This document shows positions 26,393-33,671 of a DNA stretch of 49,672 bases, piece by piece. Origin of the DNA: Acidovorax sp. Root219 (GTDB taxonomy: Bacteria; Pseudomonadota; Gammaproteobacteria; Burkholderiales; Burkholderiaceae_C); assembly GCF_001428665.1 (NCBI RefSeq), contig NZ_LMIJ01000027.1, positions 36,700-86,371 of the forward strand, given 5' to 3'. The stretch's first letter is position 1, and every line of letters starts with the position of its first letter. The position numbers were made by a program, and so were the translations under genes. The notes beneath the pieces were generated by a model. That model saw only the letters and a program-made list of their open reading frames with translations, did no database searches and was not told the DNA's origin.

Positions 26393-28054
26393 TCACCAGG
26401 TAGCGGAGTGCTCGGGCATCTGCAGGTCGTCGTCCTGCCCGCCGTCGCGGATGTTGTCGAAGCCACGGGGGAGCTGGGGCACAGGGATGAACTCGATGGC
26501 GCCGCTCATATTCAGGGTGGCGAACCAGCCGAGGCACAGCATGACGGCCGAGTCCCCGTGCCGGAACAGGTCGGGGTCCTTGACGTCGGCACGGCGGGCC
26601 TTGGTCACCATGGCGATGCCGTCGACCTCTTCGATGGCACGCAAGTCGCCCGCGATATCGGGGTCGGCTGGGATGTCGATCGCCTCGTCGGCAAAGCCCT
26701 GGACCAGCTTGGGCATCCAGGTGCCGTACCAGGCACGAGTGAGCTTGACCTGGTGCACGTGCGAGCGGCCGAACTTGTCCGCAGTCTCTTCGGCCAGCGC
26801 CTCGCCCGAGCCGGTGGCGTCCATGGCGCCGCCGCATCGCCTTGGCAGGTGCTCGATGGCGTACCAGATGATCTGCTTTTGCTGGGCGTAGGGCACCTTG
26901 TGCATGTCGATGACCAGGGCCAGCTGGCGGCGTAAGCCGATGCCAATGCTGAGGGCGCCCCAGCTTGAAAAGTCGCGGTGCCGTGCATAGTCCTGCGCGA
27001 AGACGTGGCGCAGCTGTGGGTCGAGCCGGGCCAGGGCCGGTACCAGGTAGCGCTGGATCCAGTCGTCGACCCAGGAGATGCGCTCCTCGGGTGACATGCT
27101 GACGAAGTCGTCATCGAGCGCCAGGCGCAGCACGCGCTCTGGCTCCAGCTTGGCGGCCTGCTCGATCCAAATGCCTGGCAGACAGACGCCATTGCCATCA
27201 CGGGGGATGGCGTCCAGCTCTTCGCGCATGGCGGCCTTGCGCACGCCATAGCCGTTGCGGATCTTGGAGTACCAGGCCTTTTTCGCCTCCTCAGTGGGTA
27301 CGGTGCCGGCCATCAGGCACACACGCTCGAACAGGCCGTTGGCGACCGCGTCGTCGAAGGTGACGGTGTAGACGACCGCGTCGGTGCCGTATCGGCCTGC
27401 CTCAATGTCGCGGCAGAACTGGGCGAACGGATTGTTCTTGCCGTTGTGCGAGCTGATGACCGTGATCTGGCCGCCCCAGATCAGCAGAGCGGCCGCTGCA
27501 TCGAGCACGCCCTGCACGTCAGGATGGAAGGCCGCCTCGTCGATCACTACATGGCCCTGCAACCCGCGGATATTCGCCGGGCGGCTGGACAGCGCGCAGA
27601 CCTGGAAGCCCGAGGCGAAGCGCACGCGATAGGCGGTGATCTGGCGCGTCTTGCCGGTCACCGGGTCCTGGTCCTCGAACAGGAACTCTTCGATGCCCGA
27701 GACCTCGCCCTGGGCCTTGGCGATCAGGCGGGAGAACTTCGCCACGTAGCCGATGGCTTCGAGGCCCTTTTCCTTGGTGTCGCCGATGTAGAAGACGTTG
27801 GCGCCGCCGAACTCCTTGCGGGCTGCGGCCACCAGCGTCTTGCGCAGCATGGTGCCGTAGGTGATGCCGGTGCGCCGCCCCTTGGGGATGGCGATGATGG
27901 CGTGCGGCAGCGCGGCGGCCTCGCGCTGGTGGAGCATGAGCACGCCCTCGGCCAGCAGGTTGAGGTCGGCCGGAATGGACCGCACGCTGGCTGGGAGGTC
28001 ATCCCATTCCAGCGTGCGCAGGGTGGTGCCGAGAGGCTGGATGAGCGAGGCCAT
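26393..28054 (-). CDS. Terminase large subunit (Mu gp28-like)
   Basis: 553 residues. IPKGRRTGITYGTML replaces the classical Walker A. GHVVIDEAAF gives the Walker B and catalytic Glu, and VISSHNGKNNPF the coupling segment. The C-terminal half has the RNase H-like nuclease pattern (DYARHRDFSSWG, MDATGSGEALAEE). It packages phage DNA from the integrated or transposed copies by headful, carrying host flank as in Mu. The start overlaps the small-terminase-like gene by 3 bp (ATGA). Confidence 0.93.
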   Translation of the reverse strand: MASLIQPLGTTLRTLEWDDLPASVRSIPADLNLLAEGVLMLHQREAAALPHAIIAIPKGRRTGITYGTMLRKTLVAAARKEFGGANVFYIGDTKEKGLEAIGYVAKFSRLIAKAQGEVSGIEEFLFEDQDPVTGKTRQITAYRVRFASGFQVCALSSRPANIRGLQGHVVIDEAAFHPDVQGVLDAAAALLIWGGQITVISSHNGKNNPFAQFCRDIEAGRYGTDAVVYTVTFDDAVANGLFERVCLMAGTVPTEEAKKAWYSKIRNGYGVRKAAMREELDAIPRDGNGVCLPGIWIEQAAKLEPERVLRLALDDDFVSMSPEERISWVDDWIQRYLVPALARLDPQLRHVFAQDYARHRDFSSWGALSIGIGLRRQLALVIDMHKVPYAQQKQIIWYAIEHLPRRCGGAMDATGSGEALAEETADKFGRSHVHQVKLTRAWYGTWMPKLVQGFADEAIDIPADPDIAGDLRAIEEVDGIAMVTKARRADVKDPDLFRHGDSAVMLCLGWFATLNMSGAIEFIPVPQLPRGFDNIRDGGQDDDLQMPEHSATW

Positions 28055-28653
28055 CAGCTGGTGCCCCCTGCTGGCTTGATGCCCAGGAAGTCGCGCATCC
28101 AGAAGTCGAGCTGCTCCTTGCCCATCCCCTGGGCCTTGGCGATCTCCTGCAGGTTGGCCTGCTGCTCGGACAGCAGCTTGGCGCGCGCCTCGCGCTCCAC
28201 CTTCGCCTGGAACTCTTTCAGGTTGATGCTCGACCTGGTCAGCGTGGCGATGTTCTTGGCGGCCTTGGACAGCAGCGCCACACGCTCGCCATGGTCGGCA
28301 TCGGCCGCGTCTTCGTTAGCCTCCTGCATCGCCAGGATGGCCTCGAACAGCTCGGTCTGCACCATGGCCGTGAGGGCCTCGCTGCGGGCGTCCTTGTCGT
28401 CACCGGCATGCGCCTGGATGATCTTGGCGGCCTCGGTGCTGGCGCGGATGGCGGCCAGGCGGCGCTCCAGCTTCTGGCCATACCGGCCCACCGCGCTGCG
28501 GCTGGGAAGATCACCGGAGGCCGACTCGATGGGAAAGCGCTCGCGCAGGTCGGCAATCAGCTCGTCCAGGGTCTGCGAGCCGGTGGCGAGCATGGCCTGG
28601 ATATACGCCTTGACGTCCTCGGGCAGGCGGTCGATGCTGCTTTTGCGGGCCAT
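28054..28653 (-). CDS. Small terminase-type protein (DUF3486, Mu gp27-like)
   Basis: 199 residues. MARKSSIDRLPEDVKAYIQA with LPSRSAVGRYGQKLER forms the N-terminal helix-turn-helix of DUF3486. The rest is a long helical, probably coiled-coil region. These proteins recognise the phage end for packaging. It sits directly upstream of the large terminase and overlaps it. Confidence 0.9.
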   Translation of the reverse strand: MARKSSIDRLPEDVKAYIQAMLATGSQTLDELIADLRERFPIESASGDLPSRSAVGRYGQKLERRLAAIRASTEAAKIIQAHAGDDKDARSEALTAMVQTELFEAILAMQEANEDAADADHGERVALLSKAAKNIATLTRSSINLKEFQAKVEREARAKLLSEQQANLQEIAKAQGMGKEQLDFWMRDFLGIKPAGGTS

Positions 28654-28655
28654 GG

Positions 28656-28970
28656 CTACCAGTACTTGGCCGGGCGAGCGATGCCGGGCTCGCAGTCGAT
28701 GGTGTACTCGGCGATGTCGGTACCGAAGCGCGTCAGGTCGGCATGCCAGCGGCCGCTGGGCTGCTTGTCCAGCTTCACCAACTCGCGGCCGGCCAGGTAG
28801 TCCAGGTTCACGCGCAGCTCCAAAGGCGTTGCGTCTGGGTACTCGCTCTGGGCCACGGACAGGATGGGCCCCTCGAAGGCACCCATCGGCCGCGCATTAT
28901 TGAGCGTGAGCAGGATGAGCCAGCGCAGTGCCTCGCGGCGGATGCGGGCGGTGTCGAGGCCGGTGTTCAT
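28656..28970 (-). CDS. Mu gp26-like winged-helix protein
   Basis: 104 residues. The pattern RREALRWLILLTLNNARP ... LELRVNLDYLAGRELVKLDK resembles a winged helix: three helices, then a wing with Trp-His-Ala. Proteins at this position in Mu-like phages are of unknown function and precede the packaging genes. The ATG at 28970 overlaps the upstream stop by 4 bp. Confidence 0.75.
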   Translation of the reverse strand: MNTGLDTARIRREALRWLILLTLNNARPMGAFEGPILSVAQSEYPDATPLELRVNLDYLAGRELVKLDKQPSGRWHADLTRFGTDIAEYTIDCEPGIARPAKYW

Positions 28971-29356
28971 TTCATGGTTCCCTGGTTGATGATTCCGCGC
29001 AGCTGGGCGTTCTCAAGCTTGCCCGCCAGGCCGTCGAGCTTGGCTTCGATGATGGATTGGCCTCGGATGTAGTCGTCGCGCATGACGTACTTCATGGGCA
29101 TGTCGGCCACGAGCTTGAGCATCTCGCGCTCGACCCGTTGCCACTGCACGGTCTCCTCGCGGTTGACCTGCTCCAGCCCGTCCAGACGGGACGACAGCTG
29201 GGCGGCCTGCTCGGCGCGTGCCTTCTCCTGGGTGACGAAGCGCTCGTCCAGGTGCCGCTGCGACTGGTCGAGCAGCAGCTTGCCGGCGCCGGCTACGGCC
29301 GCCAGGAAAGCAGTTAGGAGGCCGACCAGGTTCCAAAAATCTACGGTGACGTTCAT
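28967..29356 (-). CDS. DUF2730-type membrane-anchored coiled-coil protein (Mu gp25-like region)
   Basis: 129 residues. One N-terminal transmembrane segment (residues ~6-27, FWNLVGLLTAFLAAVAGAG) is followed by a long coiled coil (QEKARAEQAAQLSSRLDGLE). This is the architecture of DUF2730 proteins in Mu-like late operons. Both ends overlap neighbours by 4 bp. Function unknown. Confidence 0.75.
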   Translation of the reverse strand: MNVTVDFWNLVGLLTAFLAAVAGAGKLLLDQSQRHLDERFVTQEKARAEQAAQLSSRLDGLEQVNREETVQWQRVEREMLKLVADMPMKYVMRDDYIRGQSIIEAKLDGLAGKLENAQLRGIINQGTMK

Positions 29357-29577
29357 CGGTTCAATCTTTCAACGCGCTCCCGGCACGTCACACACAGTTG
29401 GCAACCCGGTACGGCGCGGCGGCGCACGGCCGGTATCTCTTCATCGCACTCGGCGCAGTGGTGGGCCGAGTCGGCGGGGGTCTTGCCGGTCAGGCCGGCG
29501 CGGCGGGCCTGGGCGGCCAGCGCATCGGCCAGGATCTCGGCCTCGCGCGCACTGGCGCGGTCTACGTCATCGCTCAA
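29353..29577 (-). CDS. TraR/DksA-type zinc-finger protein
   Basis: 74 residues. ASAREAEILADALAAQAR forms the acidic helical arm. CAEC at about residues 41-44 and CQLCVTC near residues 59-65 make the four-cysteine zinc finger of phage TraR/DksA-like proteins. Full DksA relatives bind the RNA polymerase secondary channel and mimic ppGpp effects; this short form could tune host or late transcription (inference). It is tucked between the spanin genes and DUF2730 with 4-bp overlaps on both sides. Confidence 0.85.
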   Translation of the reverse strand: MSDDVDRASAREAEILADALAAQARRAGLTGKTPADSAHHCAECDEEIPAVRRRAVPGCQLCVTCRERVERLNR

Positions 29578-30089
29578 TCGCTCGCCCCCTGCATGGCTGG
29601 CGCGCCGATAACGCGGTGGACGAAGTCCTGCAGGCCTACGACCTGGTCGCGGAGTCCGTCAGCCTCTGCTGCCAGCTGCGCATACGCTCCAGCGCTCTCG
29701 CCGAATAGCTCCCGGGCGGTGGTGGCTTCGACAGCGCAGGCGGCAAGGCCGGCGTCTCCTGCTGGGTAGGGATCAGGGCGGGCGTTGAGGCGGGCGACCT
29801 GATCGCGCAGGCCGCGCACAGCAGTGGCAGCAGCAGCATCGCGAGCCTGGCGCTCGGTTTCACGTTGGGCGGTTTCATGGGTGACTCTCTCGGCGTTGCG
29901 GAACTTGGCGACGTTGTCGGCGGCCGTGGCGGTGGTGCGCTCGGCCTCCTGGCGGTCCCAGGCGGCCTGGACGCGGCTGGCGCCCTGGGCGTCGCCCTTG
30001 GCGATGAGGTGGCCCTCCCAGGTCTTCACCCCGAAGATCGCCGCGCAGATGGCGACGGCGATCAGAATCAGTCGGTATTGCGCGCTCAC
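29574..30089 (-). CDS. Inner-membrane spanin (Rz-like)
   Basis: 171 residues. One N-terminal transmembrane anchor (residues ~5-20, YRLILIAVAICAAIFG) is followed by a long charged helix (DNVAKFRNAERVTHETAQRE), the i-spanin form. The GTG start at 30089 overlaps the transglycosylase stop (GTGA). The outer-membrane partner Rz1 lies nested inside this gene in another frame at 29636-29878. The pair fuses inner and outer membranes in the last step of lysis. Confidence 0.88.
   Translation of the reverse strand: MSAQYRLILIAVAICAAIFGVKTWEGHLIAKGDAQGASRVQAAWDRQEAERTTATAADNVAKFRNAERVTHETAQRETERQARDAAAATAVRGLRDQVARLNARPDPYPAGDAGLAACAVEATTARELFGESAGAYAQLAAEADGLRDQVVGLQDFVHRVIGAPAMQGASD
29636..29878 (-). 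CDS. Outer-membrane spanin lipoprotein (Rz1-like), nested within Rz
   Basis: 80 residues, encoded entirely inside the Rz gene in a different frame. ARLAMLLLPLLCAACA at residues 10-25 is a lipoprotein signal with Cys24 as the likely lipidated residue; the -3 position is Cys, a slightly unusual lipobox. The mature part is proline-rich (ALPPALSKPPPPG), typical of Rz1. Complete nesting, as in lambda, strengthens both calls. Confidence 0.88.
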   Translation of the reverse strand: MKPPNVKPSARLAMLLLPLLCAACAIRSPASTPALIPTQQETPALPPALSKPPPPGSYSARALERMRSWQQRLTDSATRS

Positions 30090-30718
30090 AGGCCCGGCCC
30101 CCATGACAGGTAGCGGGGCTGCAAGACCACCAGGATGCGGTGGGGGTAGCCCAGGTTTTCACGGCAGTGCAAGGCTGCGCGGCGGGCTTTGCCGCATGCC
30201 TCATCGACCTGGACGCGCGTGGGCTGGGCCAGCCCGGTACTGGCGGCCTCCGCTTGCCAGTGGCCTAGCCCGCCGTTGTAGCTGCGCAGGGCGACCCACA
30301 TGCGGTCACGCGGCGTGTAGTGGCCTGGGGTGCGGGCGTACAACCAGTGGTTGTACGCCGCCAGGGCCTGCAGAGCCCAGGCCGGGTTGAAGGGCTCAGG
30401 GTTCGCCAGGCTCGGCTGCACCGAGGGCATCCAGCGGGCCGTGGCGGGCATGAACTGGGCGAGGCCAGCCGCGCCCACGTGCGACACCGCATCGGGGTTC
30501 CAGGCGCTTTCCTGGTGGACCTGGGCGGCGAACACGGCGACAGGGGCGTTCAGGCCCCATTCCGCCTGGGCCACCTTGATCAGCAGGGCGCGGTATGGCA
30601 GTGCTGCTTCGGGCACCTGGGCGCGGCAGCTCTCGGCTGCGCCCAGGGCCAGCAAGCAAGCGAGCACGGCCCAGGCCAGGGGCTTGCGCAGCAAGCGGGC
30701 GATGACGGGGCTGCGCAC
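30086..30718 (-). CDS. Lytic transglycosylase endolysin (SLT domain)
   Basis: 210 residues. A signal-peptide/signal-arrest segment (residues ~8-30, LLRKPLAWAVLACLLALGAA) leads to an SLT domain with the catalytic Glu70 in HQESAWNP and GLAQFMPAT at 85-93. A YNGGLGHW segment follows. The enzyme cleaves glycan strands in the periplasm. The GTG start follows the holin stop by 1 bp, and its stop overlaps Rz: a compact lysis cassette holin-SLT-Rz/Rz1. Confidence 0.92.
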   Translation of the reverse strand: MRSPVIARLLRKPLAWAVLACLLALGAAESCRAQVPEAALPYRALLIKVAQAEWGLNAPVAVFAAQVHQESAWNPDAVSHVGAAGLAQFMPATARWMPSVQPSLANPEPFNPAWALQALAAYNHWLYARTPGHYTPRDRMWVALRSYNGGLGHWQAEAASTGLAQPTRVQVDEACGKARRAALHCRENLGYPHRILVVLQPRYLSWGPGL

Positions 30719-30719
30719 G

Positions 30720-31085
30720 TCAGATGCCCGCAGCCACGCCGGAGATCACGGCGGCCACGATGACCGCCCGCCGCAGCATGGCCGCTGCGAAGGGGACCAC
30801 GTAGCCAGGTGCGATGGGGTGGTCGGCGTCGCCCTCGGGCTCAGTAGAGCCGAGCCGCCAGTCGCGCACCAGGTAGCCGTCGGGGCGCGCATAGGGGAAC
30901 AGGGCGCGGTCGAGCCAGTACGCCATGACGGCGGCCAGCGAGACCAAAGAGGCCTTGTAGATCGTGAGCCCGAACTTCTGCGGGGCGATGACCGCGATGA
31001 CCGCGATAAGTGCCAGCGCCAGCACGAGCCAGGTGGACGTGCGCGGAACGCGCAGCCAGGCGGGAACGGTGTCTCTGAGTTGCAT
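30720..31085 (-). CDS. Putative holin
   Basis: 121 residues with three hydrophobic segments (about residues 17-34, 41-57 and 97-121). The order matches Mu-like holins that precede an SLT endolysin. The ATG at 31085 is chosen because GGAGGGG lies at correct spacing; an upstream TTG at 31097 would use part of that site. It is the first gene of the probable late lysis-head operon. The 120 bp upstream contain ACCCC/GGGGT dyad symmetry but no obvious strong -35/-10. Confidence 0.78.
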   Translation of the reverse strand: MQLRDTVPAWLRVPRTSTWLVLALALIAVIAVIAPQKFGLTIYKASLVSLAAVMAYWLDRALFPYARPDGYLVRDWRLGSTEPEGDADHPIAPGYVVPFAAAMLRRAVIVAAVISGVAAGI

Positions 31086-31206
31086 GGGCCCCTCCAAGGG
31101 CAGGACAGTGATGGAACAGACCCCGTGAGGGGTGAGCCATCAGTGTCTGCAGGAGGGGACGCGCGGTCTTGTGGACGAGGGAACTATTTGCCGCTCAAGC
31201 GCCGCG

Positions 31207-31617
31207 CTACGGGAGGAAGCGCTTCACGAGCACGGGCAGGAGCTGAACGAGAAAAATCGCAGAGACGACCCACATAACGATGCTGGTCTTGGCATCGGAG
31301 ATTGATGCTTTGGTCAGAGCCAAGTCCTCTTTCGACGCCAGTTGGTCGACTTTCGCCTTGAGAAGCGCGAGGTCCTCTTTGGAGATCAACTGCTCCAACC
31401 GGGCTTTGGTCAGTGCGACGTCTTCTTTAAGCGCCACGTGGTCGAGCTTGGCCTTGATAAGCGCTGTGTCTTTTTCGATGGCGGCCAGGCGCTCACCGGT
31501 TTTCTCGGCGAGTGCTTCAAGCTTTGCGACACGGGCTTCCATGCCACCATTGTCGGGCGGTTCGCCGTCGCCCCGCAACTGGCGAACGACGGGGGAAATA
31601 TCGACCACGTTACTCAT
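31207..31617 (-). CDS. Coiled-coil membrane protein with 16-residue repeats
   Basis: 136 residues. From about residue 48 there are three to four tandem copies of a 16-residue unit (KEDVALTKARLEQLIS, KEDLALLKAKVDQLAS, then KEDLALTKAS), forming a continuous coiled coil. A C-terminal transmembrane helix follows (SIVMWVVSAIFLVQLLPVLV), so it is a tail-anchored protein with the coil in the cytoplasm. It resembles DUF1640-like coiled-coil membrane proteins only in general shape. It lies in the accessory cluster between repressor and lysis genes. The repeats could change number by slippage. Confidence 0.72.
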   Translation of the reverse strand: MSNVVDISPVVRQLRGDGEPPDNGGMEARVAKLEALAEKTGERLAAIEKDTALIKAKLDHVALKEDVALTKARLEQLISKEDLALLKAKVDQLASKEDLALTKASISDAKTSIVMWVVSAIFLVQLLPVLVKRFLP

Positions 31618-31870
31618 CTAAGCCTCCACGCCCCGAGTCAGTCGCGGCGAGTATCACCCTCTTCACAGCGTCGATCATTCGCTTCTCAGAGTCCGCGCGA
31701 TGATCTTTCCCAGTCTCCTGTTCAAAAAAAACCCTTAGGCTTTCCTGCAATCGTTCTACATCTACGGCTTTGGAGCGCGCGACCTCTTGGGTGAGGATGG
31801 CCACCACTCCCAGCAATTGCGTGGAGAGGGTGGTGAGACTGATTAGGGGGCTATCGGTCTCATTGGTCAT
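31610..31870 (-). CDS. Small accessory protein of unknown function
   Basis: 86 residues, helical, without transmembrane segment (QEVARSKAVDVERLQESLRV). It overlaps the upstream nuclease gene by 11 bp and the downstream coiled-coil gene by 8 bp, so the three are one transcription unit. I recognise no family. Confidence 0.6.
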   Translation of the reverse strand: MTNETDSPLISLTTLSTQLLGVVAILTQEVARSKAVDVERLQESLRVFFEQETGKDHRADSEKRMIDAVKRVILAATDSGRGGLDE

Positions 31871-32183
31871 AGGTGAACTCCTTTTCGATACTCAACTTGC
31901 CGGCCTTTCGGCACAGCAAAACATCAAACCGCGTCTTGTCACTGTGCTGCTGGACCGTGAGCCACTGCAGATTCTCGACATGGTCCGCGCCGCCCGCGCA
32001 CAGCGGCACGATATGGTCGACTTGGTGGCCTGGACAGGGCCCGCGCCGGGCGGCGTTCACAGGGCACGGGTTCAAACGTTTGAACTCGGCCACCACGGCA
32101 GACGAGCGGGGGATACGAGCTTGCACGCCAGTGGAGAGGAGCACCCCGGCCCCAATAGCTAGCCACAGGCCGGCCTGCTTCAC
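31860..32183 (-). CDS. Exported HNH-type nuclease
   Basis: 107 residues from the GTG at 32183. It begins with a clear signal or anchor segment (KQAGLWLAIGAGVLLSTGV, residues 2-20). An HNH core follows: DH at 56-57 in VDHIVPL, Asn71 in ENLQWL and His80. Four cysteines at residues 40, 50, 62 and 91 could form disulfides, consistent with export. HNH nucleases with a Sec-type leader are unusual in a Mu-like phage, where HNH proteins normally act on DNA in the cytoplasm. Its GTG overlaps the stop of the upstream secreted-protein gene (GTGA), suggesting co-production. Confidence 0.78.
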   Translation of the reverse strand: MKQAGLWLAIGAGVLLSTGVQARIPRSSAVVAEFKRLNPCPVNAARRGPCPGHQVDHIVPLCAGGADHVENLQWLTVQQHSDKTRFDVLLCRKAGKLSIEKEFTYDQ

Positions 32184-32704
32184 AAGTCCTTCTTGGCGTT
32201 GCGGCGTTTGAATTCGCTGAGCTTGAGCTGCCACGCGTCCTGGATCGGCGAGTCAATGAACAGAAAAGCGGACGAGTCCGAGGAGAGGAAGCGCATGCTC
32301 GAATCTTCAAACTTCCAAGAGACGCCCGGGTACTTGCCCCCCTCCGCGACTGGCGCGCCGTACTTTTCAACCAATGCCTGTTGCACATCGTGGGCGTGGA
32401 AGTCATAAAAAACAACGTTCCAAGATCCAAGCCTGCCTTCGTAAAACAGGAACTGTGTGTCTCTGGCTGCCTTCGTCGCCAGCGTGAACCCAGGCACGTT
32501 GCAGGTGCGACGAGGGGGGACGGAACTGTCCCAACTCTTGTCGCGTGCGGAAAAGTCGCACCTTGCCTTCGGATTCGCCTTTTTGAAGTCCGCCTCGCTC
32601 ATGCCAATCTGAAGACCCTTGATCTCCAGCTTCTCAGGCCCCGCCCAAGCTGCAAGGCTGGCGTGGGAGACCACCAACGCGATGGCCAGATTGATTGCTT
32701 TCAT
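32180..32704 (-). CDS. Secreted accessory protein of unknown function
   Basis: 174 residues with a clear Sec signal peptide (residues 1-21, ending SLAAWAG). The mature domain begins with a repeat-like IKGLQIGMSEADFKKANP, reminiscent of small periplasmic proteins with an 'IGMS..e' beta-hairpin start. Two cysteines (RCDF, RTCNV) could pair. The ATG at 32704 has GAGGGAG upstream. Coupled to the exported HNH gene by a 4-bp overlap. Base composition is lower in GC than the phage core. A role as inhibitor or partner of the nuclease is possible but untested. Confidence 0.7.
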   Translation of the reverse strand: MKAINLAIALVVSHASLAAWAGPEKLEIKGLQIGMSEADFKKANPKARCDFSARDKSWDSSVPPRRTCNVPGFTLATKAARDTQFLFYEGRLGSWNVVFYDFHAHDVQQALVEKYGAPVAEGGKYPGVSWKFEDSSMRFLSSDSSAFLFIDSPIQDAWQLKLSEFKRRNAKKDL

Positions 32705-32712
32705 AGCTCCCT

Positions 32713-32910
32713 CTACGGTTGACTTTCTTGTGCGCCCGATTTCAAAGCTCTACAGGAGCCACAGCATGCGCTCGAGGGCATGACCAAGTTGACGACAGTT
32801 ATGGTGCCCCGATTACATCCCACCAGAACCGAGCCCTCTGCCTCGTTTTTCATCTTGACCTTCGGCTTTAACCCGTCGACCAACCGCAGCACCCACTCCC
32901 ATTCGATCAA
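32713..32910 (-). CDS. Small Cys-containing accessory protein
   Basis: About 65 residues from a TTG at 32910 with GGGAG upstream (IEWEWVLRLVDGLKPKVKMK). Cysteines occur in VGCNRG and in ACCGSC near the end. A longer reading from a TTG at 32955 would start inside the repressor terminator and is unlikely. It precedes the secreted-protein gene by 8 bp and shares its low GC. Function unknown. Confidence 0.5.
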   Translation of the reverse strand: MIEWEWVLRLVDGLKPKVKMKNEAEGSVLVGCNRGTITVVNLVMPSSACCGSCRALKSGAQESQP

Positions 32911-32952
32911 TTTGTATCTCCCTTTGTTACATCCATTGTCAACAAAGGAGGG

Positions 32953-32982
32953 CAAAAAGCCATCTTGGGTTCACCCAAATGG
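32953..32982 (-). terminator. Rho-independent terminator downstream of the repressor gene
   Basis: Read on the minus strand, CCATTTGGGTGAACCCAAGATGG folds with TTGGGT/ACCCAA as its core and is followed by CTTTTT. It lies 50 bp beyond the repressor stop and would isolate repressor transcription from the accessory cluster. Confidence 0.65.
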
Positions 32983-32997
32983 GGGGAATTGAGTACT

Positions 32998-33017
32998 GAT
33001 CACCCGTTTGGGTGATC
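32998..33017. promoter_or_regulatory. Perfect palindrome GATCACCC-gttt-GGGTGATC
   Basis: An eight-base perfect inverted repeat with a 4-base loop lies just after the repressor stop codon. A related TCACCCAAA occurs in the adjacent terminator hairpin. It could be a stem of repressor mRNA or a protein-binding operator. It shares no sequence with the early operators at 33449-33488. Confidence 0.5.
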
Positions 33018-33032
33018 GACCTCGAAAGCGGC

Positions 33033-33443
33033 TTAGCGCTTCCCGGTCTTGATGGTCCCGCCTGACTGGATTCCAACCTGCACTCCGCCCGGGCTGGTGT
33101 TGTGCATGGTGAGGTCGCGGATGCGATTGGGTGCTTGCGCTGATGGTCCTGCGCCGATCAACGCGCCCATCGCTGCACGGCGCACCTCCGGGGTGGCTTC
33201 TCTGAAGTAGCTGAGCAGGGTGGATTCCTCAGCCCCCAGCGCGGGCGGTGCCATAGAGCCAGTCACCACGTACTGCACATCGACGCCCAGGCCAGCAAGC
33301 GCAGCGAGTTGGGCCGCAGTCGGTGAGGACACCCCTTTCTCCCAGTCAATCAAGGTGCGCTTCTTCGCTCCAGCCACCTCCGCAAATGCTGGTTGGGTTA
33401 GGCCCAGACGTTCGCGCTCAGCACGCAGTCGATCTCCGATCAC
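33033..33443 (-). CDS. XRE-family repressor (prophage immunity repressor)
   Basis: 136 residues. An N-terminal helix-turn-helix covers residues ~2-60 (RLRAERERLGLTQPAFAEVA, then KRTLIDWEKGVSSPTAAQ). A Gly/Thr-rich tail follows and ends TIKTGKR. It starts at GTG 33443 next to the operator cluster and is divergent from the early operon, the position of Mu c. No peptidase domain is visible, so induction would not be by RecA-stimulated self-cleavage. Confidence 0.88.
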   Translation of the reverse strand: MIGDRLRAERERLGLTQPAFAEVAGAKKRTLIDWEKGVSSPTAAQLAALAGLGVDVQYVVTGSMAPPALGAEESTLLSYFREATPEVRRAAMGALIGAGPSAQAPNRIRDLTMHNTSPGGVQVGIQSGGTIKTGKR

Positions 33444-33448
33444 GCAAA

Positions 33449-33500
33449 TATCCGCACCTTTCTATTGCAAGGTGCGGATATCCGCACCATAATCGCACCC
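33449..33500 (+). promoter_or_regulatory. Early promoter with overlapping repressor operators
   Basis: TATCCGCACC (33449-33458) and its exact inverse GGTGCGGATA (33471-33480) are followed directly by a further TCCGCACC (33481-33488), giving three 8-10 bp half-sites. A promoter fits across them: TTGCAA (33465-33470), a 17-bp spacer, then CATAAT (33488-33493). Repressor binding would cover both hexamers. It faces the early genes starting at 33637. Confidence 0.75.
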
Positions 33501-33671
33501 ATGCCAGCCAAGCACCACCTAACTCCACCGGCCAAGGCAAAAAAAGGACGGGCCCTAGCGAGTGCGCAGCAACGCACTCGGCCGCTACGACGCCGCCCTT
33601 ATTCGTACACACCAATTAACACCATTTTGGCACGCCATGAACGCGAACCCGACCCCGCTTCGAACGCCTGA
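33501..33671 (+). CDS. Possible 56-residue basic leader peptide
   Basis: A frame from ATG 33501 encodes 56 residues rich in Lys/Arg (AKHHLTPPAKAKKGRALA). No ribosome-binding site is visible and it overlaps the next gene. It may instead be the untranslated leader of the early transcript. Confidence 0.25.
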   Translation: MPAKHHLTPPAKAKKGRALASAQQRTRPLRRRPYSYTPINTILARHEREPDPASNA

